DNA of 64,000 bases, taken from NCBI GenBank assembly GCA_958295815.1, contig OY282374.1:4802682-4866681 (forward strand), given 5' to 3'. Positions 51,693-59,595 of the stretch are shown piece after piece (within the stretch, counting starts at the first letter, position 1; each line of letters opens with the position of its first letter). The DNA comes from Candidatus Poribacteria bacterium. GTDB taxonomy: Bacteria; Poribacteria; WGA-4E; WGA-3G. Under the pieces are notes generated by a model. It had not been told where the DNA came from. It made no database searches and saw nothing but the letters and a program-made list of their open reading frames with translations. Position numbers and translations under genes: made by a program.

Positions 51693-52244
51693 TTACTGCT
51701 CTTGTGTCTGTTTCTCTTCGGCAGACTGCTCTAATTCTTGAAATTCTGGTGTGTTACGGATGAGATCGAATGCGGGTTCTGTTTTTGCAGCGGCAAGCGC
51801 TGCTCCGTCTACCCGAATCGCTTCACGCAACGAGGCAATAGAGAGTATTTTCTCTTCCTTATGTGAATAGGCAACAGCGAGGTTGTAATGTGCTTTTGCG
51901 AAATCAGCATCTAATTGGGCAGCGCGCTCCCAAGCTTGAATAGCCCTATCGAGTTCCCCTTGGTTTCCATAGATGACACCCAACGCGAAAAACGGCATTA
52001 CCCATCCGGGTTCATTCTGAATTGCCAAGGTAAGCTCCGTAATAGCTTGCCCGAAATTGCCTTGCTCGGCGTATCCCATACCCCAGTTGTAGTGAGCGAC
52101 AGCGACTTCGCTGGGTTCAGGCGCATCCGTGCTTTGTGAATAGGGAATGGGTTTCGTACCACACGCGGTAAGGCAGAGCATCAAGCCTATAATTGACAAC
52201 AGTGCACCGAGGCGAGGCTTATTCAATTGGTATAGAAGCATCAT
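51693..52244 (-). CDS. TPR-repeat lipoprotein
   Basis: A 183-residue lipoprotein. After a signal peptide the lipobox LTAC gives the lipidated Cys at about residue 28. Three tetratricopeptide repeats follow (VAHYNWGMGYAEQGNFGQAI, PFFALGVIYGNQGELDRAI, AHYNLAVAYSHKEEK; about 48-145) and then a Glu/Gln-rich tail. TPRs mediate protein contacts, and the partner is unknown. GGAGGG precedes the ATG, and the promoter at 52269-52297 overlaps the end of the upstream gene. It is the first gene of the operon with the kinase and ABC-F protein. Confidence 0.88.
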   Translation of the reverse strand: MMLLYQLNKPRLGALLSIIGLMLCLTACGTKPIPYSQSTDAPEPSEVAVAHYNWGMGYAEQGNFGQAITELTLAIQNEPGWVMPFFALGVIYGNQGELDRAIQAWERAAQLDADFAKAHYNLAVAYSHKEEKILSIASLREAIRVDGAALAAAKTEPAFDLIRNTPEFQELEQSAEEKQTQEQ

Positions 52245-52268
52245 ATTTTCCCTCCATGTCTCTGTTAT

Positions 52269-52297
52269 ATTTTAGCAGAAATTGATATTGAAATCAA
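52269..52297 (-). promoter_or_regulatory. Promoter for the TPR/kinase/ABC-F operon
   Basis: Minus strand: TTGATT (52292-52297), 17-bp spacer ending TGC, TAAAAT (52269-52274), 24 bp upstream of the ATG. The -35 overlaps the stop codon of the upstream gene. Confidence 0.6.
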
Positions 52298-53751
52298 GAT
52301 GTCCCTGCTTTTTCGACGTAAACGGCGTAGACCTTCGGATCTTCTGGACGGATTCCAGTGTAATTAAGCCGAATACGGATCGCACCGACTTGGTGTTCAA
52401 CACGTTCTCTCTGTTTCCACCTAACCGTTTGGGATAACCCTGAGGTAAGAGGGAGGCAATCTTCGCCGGAATACCCTTCAAGCGGCTGGAAACGCTCGTT
52501 TAGGATGTCAACTGTAACTTGGCTGTACTCAGATAATCCTTCAACGTTCAAGGACACCGTACCAGCTTGTCCTTCAAGATTAATGGGTGCTGAAATCACG
52601 TGTGGAGGTTGCTCAGTTTTCCGAGTCATCTCTGCCGCCTGAAGGTAGCCGAGTCGATCGCGTTTCCACGTTGCAATCCGAACGCCGTTGCTGAGTTGTT
52701 CTGGCCAAGGCGCATACCAAAAAAGCGTTTCATCACCAACGTTTTCAAAGCCTTGTCCTTGCATGAGTGCAGCGTGTTTGAAATTCATCGGTGTTGGTAG
52801 ATGTTCAAAGTCGTCCTCCGCTGCCTCTACGATCTGAAAATCGGGAACCGGTTCTCGATAATGGAGTGCGTCGTTACTGACGACTAAACCGAGATCCATT
52901 GTTACATGCCGCCGGTCATTGTTTTCGGGTCCGTGCCACTGTCCGTAGAAACCAAGAATCACATTTCCACGATTCCATAGTGCTGCACCGAGATGGACCT
53001 GCTCACCTTGATGAGCACCGTATTCAACAGGTCTCGGCGGGATGTTCCCTCTCCTGAAGCCCAAACATGAGGCTTCGATCCAGTGTTCAAAATCGTAAGA
53101 GGCGTACATTACCATCTGCCGCGTTGGACCTATGTGACTACCGCCGTGCGCACTTAGATAATAGCAACCGTTGAATTTCGTAAGACCGGACATTTCGCAA
53201 GATGGTGGATTCGGATGCCGCTCGGCTTCGTGCCATCGGAGTCCGTCTTCACTAAACATGACTGCGAATTTTGGGGAATATTTGGAGGTCTCAATAATGG
53301 CTTTGAACCGGCGCGCAGGATCCAGATCATCGGGTTCATAGTACACAACACATGCCTGAATATGATATTGTCCGCCTTGGATACCCACGAGATTGTTTCG
53401 GGTGGAACCGTTGTACGCCACCAGCCCAAGTTCTGGTTTCTCCCAGTTGTATCCATCTCGACTCTTTGCGAATAAGACGCGATGGTGCCAATGGTCATCC
53501 TCGCCCTGTCCCAAATACCACATCCAGAGTTCGTCGCCAACGCGATGGACAGAGCCATAATAGATGACGCGAGAACAGTCCGGTGTCCCCGGTGGACCGG
53601 GACGCACCACAATTCGGGTCCGATCAACTCCGGCTCTATAAGGCACAAGTTGCATACGAACACTGTGCTGGAACGGGAGACTATAGTCGTCAAAAGGGAA
53701 CAACACGATCTGATCGGTGCTTACTTGTTCAGGGGTGTTTTTAATAATCAT
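52294..53751 (-). CDS. Five-bladed beta-propeller glycosidase-like protein
   Basis: A 485-residue protein without a signal peptide. Repeated segments such as DELWMWYLGQGEDDHWHHRV, FKAIIETSKYSPKFAVMFSEDGLRWHEAE and DFEHWIEASCLGF have the blade pattern seen in GH32/GH43/GH130-type five-bladed propellers, where SxDGxxW loops are typical. The last 100 residues form a separate beta-rich domain (EGQAGTVSLNVEGL). The catalytic acids cannot be fixed by eye, so hydrolase, phosphorylase or lectin functions remain open. It is on the same strand as, and downstream of, the serine hydrolase gene, separated by about 100 bp of repeats. The ATG lacks a ribosome binding site. Confidence 0.75.
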   Translation of the reverse strand: MIIKNTPEQVSTDQIVLFPFDDYSLPFQHSVRMQLVPYRAGVDRTRIVVRPGPPGTPDCSRVIYYGSVHRVGDELWMWYLGQGEDDHWHHRVLFAKSRDGYNWEKPELGLVAYNGSTRNNLVGIQGGQYHIQACVVYYEPDDLDPARRFKAIIETSKYSPKFAVMFSEDGLRWHEAERHPNPPSCEMSGLTKFNGCYYLSAHGGSHIGPTRQMVMYASYDFEHWIEASCLGFRRGNIPPRPVEYGAHQGEQVHLGAALWNRGNVILGFYGQWHGPENNDRRHVTMDLGLVVSNDALHYREPVPDFQIVEAAEDDFEHLPTPMNFKHAALMQGQGFENVGDETLFWYAPWPEQLSNGVRIATWKRDRLGYLQAAEMTRKTEQPPHVISAPINLEGQAGTVSLNVEGLSEYSQVTVDILNERFQPLEGYSGEDCLPLTSGLSQTVRWKQRERVEHQVGAIRIRLNYTGIRPEDPKVYAVYVEKAGTS

Positions 53752-53756
53752 TTTTG

Positions 53757-53823
53757 TGGTTATAGGTTATAAGTTTTTAGTTGTTGGTTAAAGAAGCCGT
53801 CAGCTATCGGCTGTCAGTGGTCA
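53757..53823. repeat. Heptamer and TCAGC repeats
   Basis: GGTTATAGGTTATAAG heptamers, then CCGTCAGCTATCGGCTGTCAGTGGTCAG (written here as one degenerate TCAGC series). The same series occurs near 31240, 55255 and inside the 5' end of pbpC. Confidence 0.7.
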
Positions 53824-53848
53824 GAAAGAATCGGGATTCACGAGAAAA

Positions 53849-55105
53849 TCATTCTTTCAAGATTGCGGCGTAAACGAGTGGTTTGACCTTCTCGCTCAAT
53901 TCGGAAAAAGGGATGTGCTGTGCGAGGGTGATCGCTACCAATTCATCTTTTGGTGAAATCCAGAATTCGGTGCTTGTTCCGCCGATCCAACCGTATTCAC
54001 CGACTTGGGAAGCAGGTATCCAGTCTGTCTGTTGGACTCGAACCGAGACACCGAGTCCAAAACCGAGCCCCGCATAACGTGCCTCTGGCTTTTTGTCGAG
54101 CGGTATTAAATGCTCTGGCAGATGATTGCGTGTCATCAACTCAATGGACTCGGCTTTTATCAGCCGTTTTCCAGCAAGAGCACCTTTGCCTGTAAGCATC
54201 AGACAAAATCGGGTAAAATCGGCAGCGGTAGAGACCAAACCTCCACCAGCAGATAGGAACTTTGGCTTCCGCATAAAACTGGTTTTAGATGTATTACCCG
54301 TTCCACCTTCCGGTGCATCAATAGCCTGCAAACCCCTACTCGGCTTCGGACCGTACATGCCTGCGAGGCGGTCAACTTTCTCCATCGGCACATAAAATCC
54401 GGTGTCACACATGCCTAAAGGCTGAAAGATTCGCTCATCCAAAAACACATCAAAAGATTGACCGGAAGCCACTTCAATCAGTCTACCCAGAACATCTGCG
54501 GCGATGCTATAATGCCATTTCGATCCGGGTTGGTACAACAGCGAAATCTTACCGAGTCTCTCAACCATTTCCTGAAGATTGCACGCATGTAGGCGATGCA
54601 GCCCAACCTTGCGATAGGACTTATCAACAGCGGTTTGTCCTGCCATATATCGCGCAGCACCCGGCAATCCAGCTGTGTGCCGCATCAGATCTCGAACCGT
54701 CATTTCTCGATCGGCTTCTACCAGTGTGAGTAGCTTAGCATCAGCATCCTTGGCAACCTTCAATCCGCCTAATTCGGGCAGATAGACCGAAGCCGGGACA
54801 TCAAGTTCCAGTTTACCTTCCTCACAGAGCATCATTACTGCCGTGGCAGCAATCGGCTTGGTCATTGAATAGATGCGGAAGATCGTATCTTTTTGCATCG
54901 GCTTATTCGCGGTAACATCCATCATGCCATAAGCCTCAAAATGTGCTATCTTGCCACGTCGCGCCACAACCGTGACTGTTCCAGCAAGTTGCTCTTCGTC
55001 AATAAACTGCCGTGTGACAGCGGAAATACGTTTAAGCCCTTCTGCCGATAGCCCTACGGCGTGAGGTGCTGCGGTAAGATTGGCGTTCAATTCTGAAGTG
55101 TTCAT
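53849..55105 (-). CDS. Serine hydrolase of the beta-lactamase class C/esterase family
   Basis: A 418-residue beta-lactamase-fold hydrolase. The nucleophile and base are Ser80 and Lys83 in IYSMTKPIA (SxxK). The tyrosine element is WHYSIAADVLG, where lactamases have YxN, and the KTG-equivalent region reads GWIGGTSTEFWISP. No signal peptide is seen, so it is probably a cytoplasmic esterase or peptidase (EstB-like) rather than a true lactamase. The length fits this family. An AT-rich spacer without a clear ribosome binding site precedes the ATG. Confidence 0.88.
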   Translation of the reverse strand: MNTSELNANLTAAPHAVGLSAEGLKRISAVTRQFIDEEQLAGTVTVVARRGKIAHFEAYGMMDVTANKPMQKDTIFRIYSMTKPIAATAVMMLCEEGKLELDVPASVYLPELGGLKVAKDADAKLLTLVEADREMTVRDLMRHTAGLPGAARYMAGQTAVDKSYRKVGLHRLHACNLQEMVERLGKISLLYQPGSKWHYSIAADVLGRLIEVASGQSFDVFLDERIFQPLGMCDTGFYVPMEKVDRLAGMYGPKPSRGLQAIDAPEGGTGNTSKTSFMRKPKFLSAGGGLVSTAADFTRFCLMLTGKGALAGKRLIKAESIELMTRNHLPEHLIPLDKKPEARYAGLGFGLGVSVRVQQTDWIPASQVGEYGWIGGTSTEFWISPKDELVAITLAQHIPFSELSEKVKPLVYAAILKE

Positions 55106-55139
55106 TTTTTTTATGGCAGATTTTAGAATTACTTAGACT

Positions 55140-55355
55140 CTGTGAGTTGGCGAGGTTGGAAACCTGCCAGCGGCGGTGGAACAGTTTCGCTGCGACTATT
55201 TAAGGATTTTGCTTTTAGGATACCACAAAGATGGTGGAATGTCACACTTTTTAAGTCAGTAGCCAGTGGTCAGCAATCAGCAGTCAGTAAAAAGGGTTAT
55301 GAGTTATAGATTGTGGGTTATAAGTTAAGAGTCGGGATTCAGAGATCCCTCCTAC
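55140..55355. repeat. GAGGTT hairpin, TCAGT series, heptamers and GTCGGGATTC unit
   Basis: GGCGAGGTTGGAAACCTGCC (55147-55166) is a short hairpin also seen at 8729. The TCAGTAGCCAGTGGTCAGC series lies at 55254-55290, GTGGGTTATAAG heptamers at 55310-55325, and GTCGGGATTCAGAGATCCC at 55330. There is no gene here. Confidence 0.7.
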
Positions 55356-55398
55356 AGAAGAGTTGAATGACCCTATTTTATGCAAGGTACACTTTAAG

Positions 55399-56637
55399 CT
55401 ACACAAGCGAGTTCAGAATTGGGAGCAAGGCGCGCATGGTCGGAACATCTCGAAATATGAAGCCGAACTCCGAGAAATATGCAGATGCTGCGAGTGCCTC
55501 TGCAATAATCGGTTTCTTTTCTAACTCCCTAGAGACACCGAGAATAAGGGAGGCGTCAGTCTGTTCAGCAAGCGTGTTAAGTCTCGCAATGAGATGTCCT
55601 TGATGCCATGGATGGAAGAGTTCAATAGAAGTCTCAACCCCGCTTTTGTGAACGAGTTGATAATCAGGAAAACAATAGAAATCGCCTGTTAAAGGGAGGA
55701 ATTGGCTTCCGGGAAGAATCTGCCAATCATCGGTTTTATTGCGGAGCATTGCCTGAAAAAGTTGAATATCTTCTGGGATGTAGGCAAGGAACTGCTGCGA
55801 AATCGGTTCGATACCACACGATTCATCAAGCAATAACCGAGACGGTTGCCTGTTCCGCAACTGGATTTCTGCGGTAATCTCCCACCTCGGTTGATGTAGC
55901 ACGGCGACGAAGAAATTCGCTAAATTCATGCCGTACCGCTTTGTTTTGTAAAAGAGATTGAGTGGTCCGTCTACCGTAATCTGATAGAGTTCCTCTTCTT
56001 TCCGAATTGTGGATAGAAGTTGGTTGAATCTGAGGTATTTGAAGAGTTGACGGAGTTCAGCTGTCATAGAATCGGCGAGTTTTAGTGTGAGGGTGTTACA
56101 ATGGAGGAGCAGCCCTTGCACTTGCGCGGCGTTGTAGCGGTGAAGTAGGCGTTCGGGGGAAAGGGTGTTGAATGTCAAAACGGGTTGATAACTTGGTAGA
56201 TCCGCGTAGAGTTTATCTGTCAGTTCTCCATCGCCTATAGCGGCGATCTCTGGTTGCGATTCACCTGCTGTTATTTGGGACACTTTGCGCTGATAGTCTG
56301 TATAACCGTGAAACTGCTCCTGTGAAAGCAGGCGGCTCGTCTCCACGAAAAGTTTTTTCCGGAATGCAATTAGTTCTTGATTAGGAGCAGTGTCAAATTC
56401 GGTTCGGTCTAAGAGGAGTTTTTCAAACCCGCGTTTGACTATAGGTTCCCCTGGTGTACTATCAATAACATGCTTGCTGGATTCCAAAAGCGTTGCGCGT
56501 GGGATGTTTGGTGATTTTTCAAAAACGGCAATTAATTGGTCGGCGATTGCCAATAACTCGCTGTCGGTGGGTTCTATAAATTGCGGATGGATTTGCCCTT
56601 TCTGAATTTTGTAACGGATCAGATCTTTGGTAAGCAT
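55399..56637 (-). CDS. DUF790 protein, Bax1-like nuclease partner of XPB
   Basis: A 412-residue DUF790 protein. ATG at 56637 is chosen because family members begin with ML(T/S)xDLxR...GxIxPxF, as here (MLTKDLIRYKIQKGQIHPQF). The archaeal member Bax1 is a nuclease that binds XPB helicase and cuts DNA bubbles. The PD-(D/E)xK-like part is expected in the C-terminal half; TSIELFHPWHQGHLIARLN and LILGVSRELEKKP look like that region. It lies 30 bp downstream of the xpb gene on the same strand, the arrangement known in archaea and some bacteria. A DNA repair or DNA processing pair is very likely. Confidence 0.87.
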   Translation of the reverse strand: MLTKDLIRYKIQKGQIHPQFIEPTDSELLAIADQLIAVFEKSPNIPRATLLESSKHVIDSTPGEPIVKRGFEKLLLDRTEFDTAPNQELIAFRKKLFVETSRLLSQEQFHGYTDYQRKVSQITAGESQPEIAAIGDGELTDKLYADLPSYQPVLTFNTLSPERLLHRYNAAQVQGLLLHCNTLTLKLADSMTAELRQLFKYLRFNQLLSTIRKEEELYQITVDGPLNLFYKTKRYGMNLANFFVAVLHQPRWEITAEIQLRNRQPSRLLLDESCGIEPISQQFLAYIPEDIQLFQAMLRNKTDDWQILPGSQFLPLTGDFYCFPDYQLVHKSGVETSIELFHPWHQGHLIARLNTLAEQTDASLILGVSRELEKKPIIAEALAASAYFSEFGFIFRDVPTMRALLPILNSLV

Positions 56638-56667
56638 AGCGTTGTTTAACGGCACATAGTGTGTCTA

Positions 56668-58050
56668 CTACTCAGAGTCCTGATAAGCGTTGTGCTGTCT
56701 GCGTCGCTTGTTGACAAAGTGTTCGCCTGTCTGTTTGGAAACAAGTTCGTAAAGTACGGCTTGTTTGCCTTCTCGTTTGCGGAGAATGCGTCCTAATCGC
56801 TGCACATGTTCTCGGACGCTCCCGCTTCCTGAAACAATAATGGCGACATTCGCTTCGGGGACATCTATCCCCTCGTTCAACACTTTCGAGGTGACCAATA
56901 TAGAATAGGTGCCGTCTCGGAATCCATTTAAAAAATCGTTCCGTTCCTCAAGCTTAGTCTGATGGGTTAGCACGGGTAAAAAGAAACGTTCACCAAGTTG
57001 ATAGGCGGTATCGTTATCCTGCGTGAAGATGAGAATCCTGTCGCCGCGGTGCCTCTGAATCAACTTCCACACCCACTCCTGTTTTGCAGTGGATGCAAAA
57101 CTGAGCTGTTTTTGGGTGAGATATGCCTTGAAGGCTGCGCGTCCTTCCTCGGTTTGTGAGGTCTTCCAGAGGAATAGATGCCACCCGCGCGGTGTGCCCA
57201 TATTGATTTTCGCCTGTTTGAGGAAGTTTAAGTAGGTACGGCGGGCTTCGTTGTACTGGATCCGTTCGGTGTCTTCCATCTCAACGGCTATTGTCACAAC
57301 ACGGTACTTGGAGAGCATTTTTCCAGAGAGTTCCTGTACCTTCGCTTCATAACAACATTCACCAACGAGTGCGTAAAGTCGACTCTCTTTTCCATCGACG
57401 CGTTCGGGTGTGGCTGTTAACCCCAAGCGAAAAGGGGCGATGCTGCTGATTGCGGCGTATTGATACTGTCCGCCGGGTAAGTGGTGGCATTCGTCGAAAA
57501 TAGCGAAACCGAACCGATTTCCGTAGTGAGGCGCATGCATGATAGCGGACTGGTAAGTTGTCACAGTGAGATCTCGCAAGTCGTGATGACCGCCACCGTA
57601 AAGCCCTACCTCTTGTCCGAAGTGTTCCTTCAACACGGCGGACCACTGGTGCATTAAATCAATTGTCGGGACATGCACGAGTGTAGGGCGTTGTGTATCT
57701 GCGATGAGCAGAATTGCGATGAAGGTTTTTCCTGCGCCTGTAGGGAGGCTCACCACACCGCGCTTGCCGTTAGCATGCCATGCGTCAATTGCCTCAGTCT
57801 GATAGGAATAGGGTAACATCTCTTTTTGGAGCGTGAAAGGTTCGGTTGTGAATTGTCGTGCTGTATCCTGATAGGAGATGTCGTGTGCGCGTAAATGTGA
57901 AACGATGTGTCGATAACGGTAGGCGGGTGCTCGGAAGGTGAGCGTACGTTCATCCCAACAGAGGTCCTGCAGCTGCGATTCGAGTGCTTTTGGAACGTTT
58001 TGTAAGATGAGTGTGCCTTTGTCGAAGTTGATTTTTAATGGCGTGGACAT
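56668..58050 (-). CDS. XPB/ERCC3-type DNA helicase
   Basis: A 460-residue superfamily 2 helicase. An N-terminal damage-recognition-like region (1-70) precedes Walker A PTGAGKT (103-109), the DEAH-type box DECH (about 187-190), GLTATPERVDGKE (about 210-222) and helicase motifs V-VI (LVTSKVLNEGIDVPEAN, QRLGRILRKREGKQ; about 385-435). In eukaryotes XPB opens DNA in TFIIH, and in archaea and bacteria it works with Bax1-type nucleases. The promoter at 58105-58132 should drive xpb and DUF790 together. A decayed copy of this gene's 5' end lies 360 bp upstream. Confidence 0.92.
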   Translation of the reverse strand: MSTPLKINFDKGTLILQNVPKALESQLQDLCWDERTLTFRAPAYRYRHIVSHLRAHDISYQDTARQFTTEPFTLQKEMLPYSYQTEAIDAWHANGKRGVVSLPTGAGKTFIAILLIADTQRPTLVHVPTIDLMHQWSAVLKEHFGQEVGLYGGGHHDLRDLTVTTYQSAIMHAPHYGNRFGFAIFDECHHLPGGQYQYAAISSIAPFRLGLTATPERVDGKESRLYALVGECCYEAKVQELSGKMLSKYRVVTIAVEMEDTERIQYNEARRTYLNFLKQAKINMGTPRGWHLFLWKTSQTEEGRAAFKAYLTQKQLSFASTAKQEWVWKLIQRHRGDRILIFTQDNDTAYQLGERFFLPVLTHQTKLEERNDFLNGFRDGTYSILVTSKVLNEGIDVPEANVAIIVSGSGSVREHVQRLGRILRKREGKQAVLYELVSKQTGEHFVNKRRRQHNAYQDSE

Positions 58051-58104
58051 AATATTCGGTTAACGTTTTGCGTTGGGATCTCTTCAGCATCTGTTAATGT
58101 CTCT

Positions 58105-58132
58105 ATTATACCAATATCCAGCAGAAAATCAA
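58105..58132 (-). promoter_or_regulatory. Promoter for the xpb-DUF790 operon
   Basis: Minus strand: TTGATT (58127-58132), 16-bp spacer ending TTGG, TATAAT (58105-58110), 54 bp upstream of the ATG. Confidence 0.65.
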
Positions 58133-58411
58133 GTCTTTTAGGGTTATCTATTTTTTACGAGATATGGGGTGAAAAGTTACACGATATATGATAAGAACGT
58201 TAGCACCTGTAAATCCAAACCAAAATCGAAAATTAAATTACCTCAAAACTTTTTAACAAATCTTGATTTTCTTATTCTATACTACTGGGTCAAAACAACA
58301 TATCTGAGAATAAAAACCACAACGGAATAGAACCTCTCGGACTCGCTCCGTATCTTCCATCTTAACCACTTAGGAGTAGGAACTCCTCTTTTTGAAGTAG
58401 GGATTTGGCTG

Positions 58412-58600
58412 GGAATGGGTGTTGTATCCTGATATGAGATATTGTGCGCGTACAGATACAAGATGATATGCTAATATAGGCAGCGGAGTGCTCGGAAGGT
58501 GAACTGCGTTTATTCCGATGAAAGTTTGGTAATTGGTTTGTAGCACTTTTGGAATGTTCTATAGAATGAGGATACCTTTGCAGAAGTTAATTTTAGCAAG
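58412..58600 (-). pseudogene. Decayed copy of the xpb 5' end
   Basis: Plus-strand text here aligns along its length with 57860-58040, the first 60-65 codons of xpb. Shared blocks in order include GTATCCTGATA, GTGCTCGGAAGGTGA, CTTTTGGAA, GATGAG and CCTTTG..GAAGTT. Many substitutions and small indels break the frame, and the start codon is lost. Similarity may extend to about 58385. No other part of xpb is found nearby, so this is the remnant of an old tandem duplication or of a second xpb gene that was deleted. The rest of 58133-58411 shows no gene. Confidence 0.8.
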
Positions 58601-58644
58601 GCAATAACCTGTTTTTTATTCCTTAACGCTTTTTGGGGATAATA

Positions 58645-59544
58645 CTATTGAGTGGAAATGAACTTTCTAATCCTCTCTATAACGATTTGCGGGTCATCCT
58701 GTGTAGGCAAGAACTGCGAATCTACAATTCCCATTGATTTTAGCCATGTTTGCCAATATTCTTTAACAATTTCCAAATCAAGCATATGCCGATGTGCAAT
58801 TTCGACCATCAAAAACTTTACACTATAATCGCTGAAATCTTTTCCGATTTCCAATAAGCCATGTCCTTCGGCATGAAATTTCGATTTCCAGTTTGCGGTT
58901 TCTCGCAAGTTGGCAATTTGACGATAGGAAATATAGGTTCTCTTGGGTCGTTCGATTTGAATATTGTGGTTGAAATCAAGATAACCATCGGAAAGACAAA
59001 TGATATAGTTATGTGCTTCCGGTTTTAGGTAAACTTCCGCGCTGTCTCGAAACCAACTCCAAATATCTGATCCGGTGAATTGATCTTGTTTATTAACGTA
59101 TTGGTACAACTCACCGATTGCTCCGAGGAGATTCGTTTTCATCTTTTTAAATTCTGGTGCTCCACCAGCCCTTTGCTTACGTGTCCGCCATATTTTGAGG
59201 TTCGCCAACGTTTTCTGTGAAATTGCAGGAACCCCCGGTTGTTCAGGAACCACAAAAGCGATTGTGTCTTTGGAACCAATATACAGACTTGGACGCACAA
59301 ATTTTTCCTCAAAAATATTCACAATACTTTCGGTAATCTTAATGTCCTTTCCAATTTGGTGAGGATTTCTCGCTTTAGAAATACGGTCGGAGGTATCAAC
59401 GATAACAATGATATTTGCCGATTTCGTAGGTAATGGTTGTGATGACAGGTTCTTGGCATCTGATTTGTCGCTCGTGCACCCTACCATTAGTACCAAAATA
59501 GTAATAACAATTAAACACACAAAAATTCCATTTCTTTTTTCCAT
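58645..59544 (-). CDS. vWA-like lipoprotein, partner of a membrane nuclease
   Basis: A 299-residue lipoprotein. ATG at 59544 follows AAAGGAG. The lipobox LMVGC makes Cys23 the lipidated residue. From residue 43 the sequence ANIIVIVDTSDRISKARNP starts a von Willebrand A-like fold. The metal (MIDAS) motif, usually DxSxS, reads Asp50-T-Ser52-D-Arg54, so the fifth position is altered. A later acidic loop lies in YIICLSDGYLDF (about 180-191). The region around 215-299 is helical and includes EIVKEYWQTWLKSMGI. It begins 51 bp after the nuclease stop on the same strand. A sensor or scaffold in the envelope is a reasonable guess. I know no named family. Confidence 0.75.
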   Translation of the reverse strand: MEKRNGIFVCLIVITILVLMVGCTSDKSDAKNLSSQPLPTKSANIIVIVDTSDRISKARNPHQIGKDIKITESIVNIFEEKFVRPSLYIGSKDTIAFVVPEQPGVPAISQKTLANLKIWRTRKQRAGGAPEFKKMKTNLLGAIGELYQYVNKQDQFTGSDIWSWFRDSAEVYLKPEAHNYIICLSDGYLDFNHNIQIERPKRTYISYRQIANLRETANWKSKFHAEGHGLLEIGKDFSDYSVKFLMVEIAHRHMLDLEIVKEYWQTWLKSMGIVDSQFLPTQDDPQIVIERIRKFISTQ

Positions 59545-59595
59545 ACACGACTCCTTTAAAAACAGTGTAAGAGTCATCCTTATAGCAGAATAATA

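Noticed and set aside
53849-55105. True beta-lactamase
   Set aside because: SxxK is present, but there is no signal peptide and the YxN motif is not conserved, so an esterase-type hydrolase is more likely.
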